From contig NZ_CP118247.1 in NCBI RefSeq assembly GCF_028816475.1, positions 372,001 through 436,000 of the forward strand: DNA of 64,000 nt, written 5' to 3'. Origin of the DNA: Devosia rhodophyticola (lineage in GTDB: Bacteria; Pseudomonadota; Alphaproteobacteria; Rhizobiales; Devosiaceae). How positions within the stretch are numbered: the stretch's first letter is position 1; each line of letters starts with the position of its first letter. Below are positions 61,479 through 64,000 of this stretch, piece after piece. The notes beneath the pieces are model-generated. The model had not been told where the DNA came from and made no database searches. It saw only the letters and a program-made list of their open reading frames with translations. The position numbers were made by a program, and so were the translations under genes.

Positions 61479-62240
61479 CTAAATGCGCAGATAGCCGCCG
61501 TCGACGACAAGCGATGTCCCCATGACATATTTGGCCATATCCGAAGCCAGATAGACACAGGCATCGGCAACTTCGCTGGGCTCGCCCCACCGTCGCGCCG
61601 GGATCATATCAAGATATCCCTCGCCCGTCGTGGTGCCGATGACCGGATCGTCTTCAATGTTCATCTGGGTGCGCATGATGCCGGGATTGACATTATTGAC
61701 CCGGATGCCCATCGGGCCCAGTTCGTCGGCCATCGAATAGGTCAGCAGACGCACAGCGCCCTTGGTCAAATTATAATGGCTGAAGCCGCCAGTACCGCGC
61801 ATACCGGCGATCGAGCACATATTGATAATGACACCACTTTTGCGTTTGACCATGACCCGAGCGGCAGCTTGCGAGCCAAAATAGACGCTCTTGACGTTCA
61901 CATCGACCATTTTGTGAAAAACGTCTTCAGTCGCTTCAAGCAGGGGCTGCTTGAGCAGGATGCCGGCATTATTGACCATGATATCGAGCCCGCCCCAGGC
62001 CTCGGCTTCCTCGACCAGCGCGGCAAGTTGATCGACCTTGGAGACGTCGCATTTAACGAAGCGGGCATGATCGGCATATTCGGCGTTGATCGTATCAACC
62101 ACAGATGGACCGCCCTCGCGACCAACCGGATCGAGATCGGCAACGATGACTTTGGCACCTTGACGAACAAAGGTTTCAGCAATGGCGCGACCATTGCCGC
62201 TGGCGCCACCGGTAACAATGGCAATCTTGTTCTTGAGCAT
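61479..62240 (-). CDS. short-chain dehydrogenase/reductase
   Basis: The 253-residue classical SDR has IAIVTGGASGNGRAIAETF, NNAGILL, catalytic Ser (MCSIAGMRG) and YNLTKGAVR (YxxxK), and INVNPGIMRT-like GIRVNNVNPGIMRT. It oxidises or reduces a hydroxyl group with NAD(P). GAGG precedes the ATG by 8 bases. Being between an aldolase and an isomerase in one operon, a sugar or polyol dehydrogenase function is likely; the direction and cofactor are not resolved. Confidence 0.87.
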   Translation of the reverse strand: MLKNKIAIVTGGASGNGRAIAETFVRQGAKVIVADLDPVGREGGPSVVDTINAEYADHARFVKCDVSKVDQLAALVEEAEAWGGLDIMVNNAGILLKQPLLEATEDVFHKMVDVNVKSVYFGSQAAARVMVKRKSGVIINMCSIAGMRGTGGFSHYNLTKGAVRLLTYSMADELGPMGIRVNNVNPGIMRTQMNIEDDPVIGTTTGEGYLDMIPARRWGEPSEVADACVYLASDMAKYVMGTSLVVDGGYLRI

Positions 62241-62253
62241 CGCGTAACCTCGT

Positions 62254-63159
62254 TTATTGCGTCGTTTCTATAAGACGCTTCAGGCGCGTCAGGCCCGTAT
62301 CGGCCAGCCAGTCGGTCATGGCCTGTTCACCCTGGGCACCAAAAATGCCGACAGCTTCCGACCAGATCGAGCGTCCACACATGAAGCCGGCATAATCGAC
62401 GCCCGCTTCGGTCGCCATTTCCAGCGAAGCCTTGAACCAATCGAACGGCACGCCGGCACTAAGATAGACAATGGGCAGGCCATTGGCTGGGGCTGCAGCG
62501 TCCCGGAACGCAGCAAGAGCGTCTTGGCGGCTCATCTGCGATTGGCCGAAGCCCGCGACGAAATTAAGGTCCACCGGCACTTCAAGCTTGAGAATGGCGA
62601 CATTGAAACGCGGCTGGGCGAAGACTTCGACAGCGCGACGCACCAGATCAGGCTTGATGGCGGCGAAATTTGCGTTGCCGGGCTTTTGGTCGGGATGATA
62701 GATCAGCGGTTCCATCAGGAATTTCAAACCGTTGGCGGCACACTCCTGACCAACTGATTCAACCAGATCATGCTTGCGGTCGTTAAGCGCTGGATCATCA
62801 TCGGGCGCATAGTACATGAAGAATTTGAGCTGCTTGACCCCGAGGCGCGGGAAATCGGAAACGGCCAGATTGTCCGGCAGCACGGTTATGCGATCCGCAT
62901 CGGAAATATGATAGACGTCCGCCTCATAGGCCATCATCGGCTCGCAGCTGGCCGGATAGTCGGCCAACAGGTCCGGGCCGCAATTGGCATCAACCAACAG
63001 GGTTGAGGCGGTTGGCCCGAGCGTTGTCAGTACGGCGTGCTTGAACGTCATCAGATCATCGGGCAAGGCGGATGCGCCACGGGCGGTCTTAATCGACGCG
63101 GCAAGGCCGCTACCAGCATCGACCGCCACGCCGCGAATTTGCAGATCGTGATTGCTCAT
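62254..63159 (-). CDS. tagatose-1,6-bisphosphate aldolase-like (LacD family)
   Basis: This 301-residue class I-type aldolase belongs to the LacD/YihT group: AVLTTLGPTASTLLVDANCG, VKQLKFFMYYAPDDDP, LKFLMEPLIYHPD, FNVAILKLEVPVDLNF (candidate Schiff-base Lys) and the closing AGVDYAGFMCGRSIWSEAV. LacD cleaves tagatose-1,6-bisphosphate; YihT splits sulfofructose-1-phosphate. The substrate here cannot be named. It overlaps the DhaK-like gene by ATGA, so product and kinase steps are coupled genetically. Confidence 0.84.
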   Translation of the reverse strand: MSNHDLQIRGVAVDAGSGLAASIKTARGASALPDDLMTFKHAVLTTLGPTASTLLVDANCGPDLLADYPASCEPMMAYEADVYHISDADRITVLPDNLAVSDFPRLGVKQLKFFMYYAPDDDPALNDRKHDLVESVGQECAANGLKFLMEPLIYHPDQKPGNANFAAIKPDLVRRAVEVFAQPRFNVAILKLEVPVDLNFVAGFGQSQMSRQDALAAFRDAAAPANGLPIVYLSAGVPFDWFKASLEMATEAGVDYAGFMCGRSIWSEAVGIFGAQGEQAMTDWLADTGLTRLKRLIETTQ

Positions 63160-64000
63160 GCCCTCGTCCCTTTGTGAATGGCGGGAAAATTCGGGGTGGA
63201 CTGCGGTGCTTGCCAGAGGTCGAGCATTTGAGGGGTTGGGGTCAGCAGGGAGATTGAGAAGCCGGCCATTTCCTGGGTGGTCGAGAAGGAGCCAATCATT
63301 GGCGAAACCCGAGGGATATTCAGTTTTTCGAGACCCTGGGCGACTTCGTTGAAGACCGTGAGTAGTTCCATTTGCGTGGTGCCGCCCGATCCATTGACCA
63401 GCACGACGGTCGGCGTGTTGGGCGCGATGGGGCGGTCCTCAAGCAGTTCACTCAACATGAAAGCGACGAGATCGCGCACCGGGCCGACCTTTCGGCGGCC
63501 AACGCCGGGCTCGCCATGAACACCCATGCCGATATAGATTTCATCGTCGGGCAACGAGAACATGGGCGCACCGGTCAACGGCGAAATGCCGGGCGCGACG
63601 GCGGCAGCCAGTGTGCGGGTGCGTGACCGCACGTCTTCGCCCAGCGTCACCAGATCATCGAGCCGCATGCCTGTTTCGGCAGCAGCGCCGAGGATCTTGT
63701 AAACAAAGATTGTGCCAGCGGCGCCGCGACGCTCGTCTTCGGACCCTTTTGGGGCCGAAGATATATCATCGTACATCAGTAAGGGTTGGACGGAGAGGTT
63801 TTCGTCTTCAGCCATCATGGCGGCGGCATTGCCATTGATGACATCGCCTTCATGACGGGAAATCAGCAGCACGGCACCGGCCTTGCCGGTGACTTCGCGA
63901 ATGCCCTCAAGGATCAAGTCCGGTGAGGGCGCGGCAAAGACATCGCCCACCACATTGGCGTCGAGCAGGCCGGAGCCGACAAAGCCCATGGCAATGGGTT
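63156..64000 (-). CDS. dihydroxyacetone kinase-like protein, DhaK domain (partial)
   Basis: The gene runs out of the window at its 5' end; the visible 281 residues begin inside the P-I-A-M-GFVGSG motif region, so about 45-60 N-terminal residues are missing. It has DVFAAPSPDLILEGIREV, the nucleotide-adjacent ISRHEGDVINGNAAAMMAED, and GVHGEPGVGRR carrying the substrate-binding His of DhaK proteins. DhaK kinases phosphorylate dihydroxyacetone; relatives phosphorylate erythrulose or other ketoses. The C-terminal DhaL part is not in this gene, so a DhaL partner probably lies beyond the edge. It overlaps the aldolase gene by four bases. Confidence 0.87.
   Translation of the reverse strand, partial: PIAMGFVGSGLLDANVVGDVFAAPSPDLILEGIREVTGKAGAVLLISRHEGDVINGNAAAMMAEDENLSVQPLLMYDDISSAPKGSEDERRGAAGTIFVYKILGAAAETGMRLDDLVTLGEDVRSRTRTLAAAVAPGISPLTGAPMFSLPDDEIYIGMGVHGEPGVGRRKVGPVRDLVAFMLSELLEDRPIAPNTPTVVLVNGSGGTTQMELLTVFNEVAQGLEKLNIPRVSPMIGSFSTTQEMAGFSISLLTPTPQMLDLWQAPQSTPNFPAIHKGTRA

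Overview
The window reads as a stretch of an alphaproteobacterial chromosome, most likely order Hyphomicrobiales; a Devosia-like genus is a guess. The clues are ExoY/ExoF/ExoP-type exopolysaccharide proteins, a PrsD/PrsE-type secretion pair, a DUF930-like protein, a perfect TTAA-N7-TTAA box, and dense operons with 4-base ATGA/GTGA/TTGA gene overlaps. I recognise no tRNA, rRNA, insertion sequence, phage gene or CRISPR array.

Region 1 (about 0.8-30.3 kb) is a surface or exopolysaccharide locus. It encodes a hexapeptide acyltransferase, four GT2/GT4 glycosyltransferases, a WecG/TagA-family glycosyltransferase, a Wzy-like polymerase, a Wzx-like flippase, an ExoY-like initiating phosphotransferase, an ExoF-like export protein, a chain-length protein and a separate CpsD-like ATPase. 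Precursor genes are wecB and wecC (UDP-ManNAcA), a wlb-like set (acetyltransferase, oxidoreductase, aminotransferase) and an extra NAD-dependent epimerase plus second aminotransferase. A type I secretion pair (PrsD/PrsE) sits inside the locus. A 652-residue beta-helix protein with two RTX/serralysin-type C-terminal modules (27.4-29.3 kb) is its likely cargo. An FkbM methyltransferase and a LuxR-type regulator follow. A plausible logic is synthesis, flipping and export of a ManNAcA/diaminosugar polysaccharide, with a co-encoded secreted protein that binds or cuts it.

Region 2 (32.5-49.2 kb) looks like a cell-wall (muropeptide) salvage island. One operon carries a sugar ABC importer, NanE, a BadF-type (MurK-like) kinase, MurQ, a GNAT enzyme and an EamA permease. 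Convergent to it run AnmK, a beta-lactamase-fold serine hydrolase and two peptide-ABC ATPases. These diverge from the matching binding protein, two permeases and an L-Ala-D/L-Glu-type epimerase. A near-identical 19-bp element occurs twice in the divergent peptide-ABC promoter region, and its core occurs twice in front of the sugar operon, suggesting one shared regulator. The second sugar permease carries a +1 frameshift in its EAA loop.

Region 3 (49.2-64 kb) holds a copper-type P1B ATPase behind a CueR-like operator, a periplasmic DUF302 protein and an MFS transporter. Next is an operon of a thiolase-like protein lacking its catalytic Cys and His, a DUF35 partner, an acyl-CoA synthetase, an aldehyde dehydrogenase, a GntR regulator and a nucleoside hydrolase. 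Convergent to it is a carbohydrate operon: a DhaK-like kinase cut by the window edge, a LacD-like aldolase, an SDR dehydrogenase and a fucose-isomerase-like protein. It looks like a pathway for an unidentified sugar.
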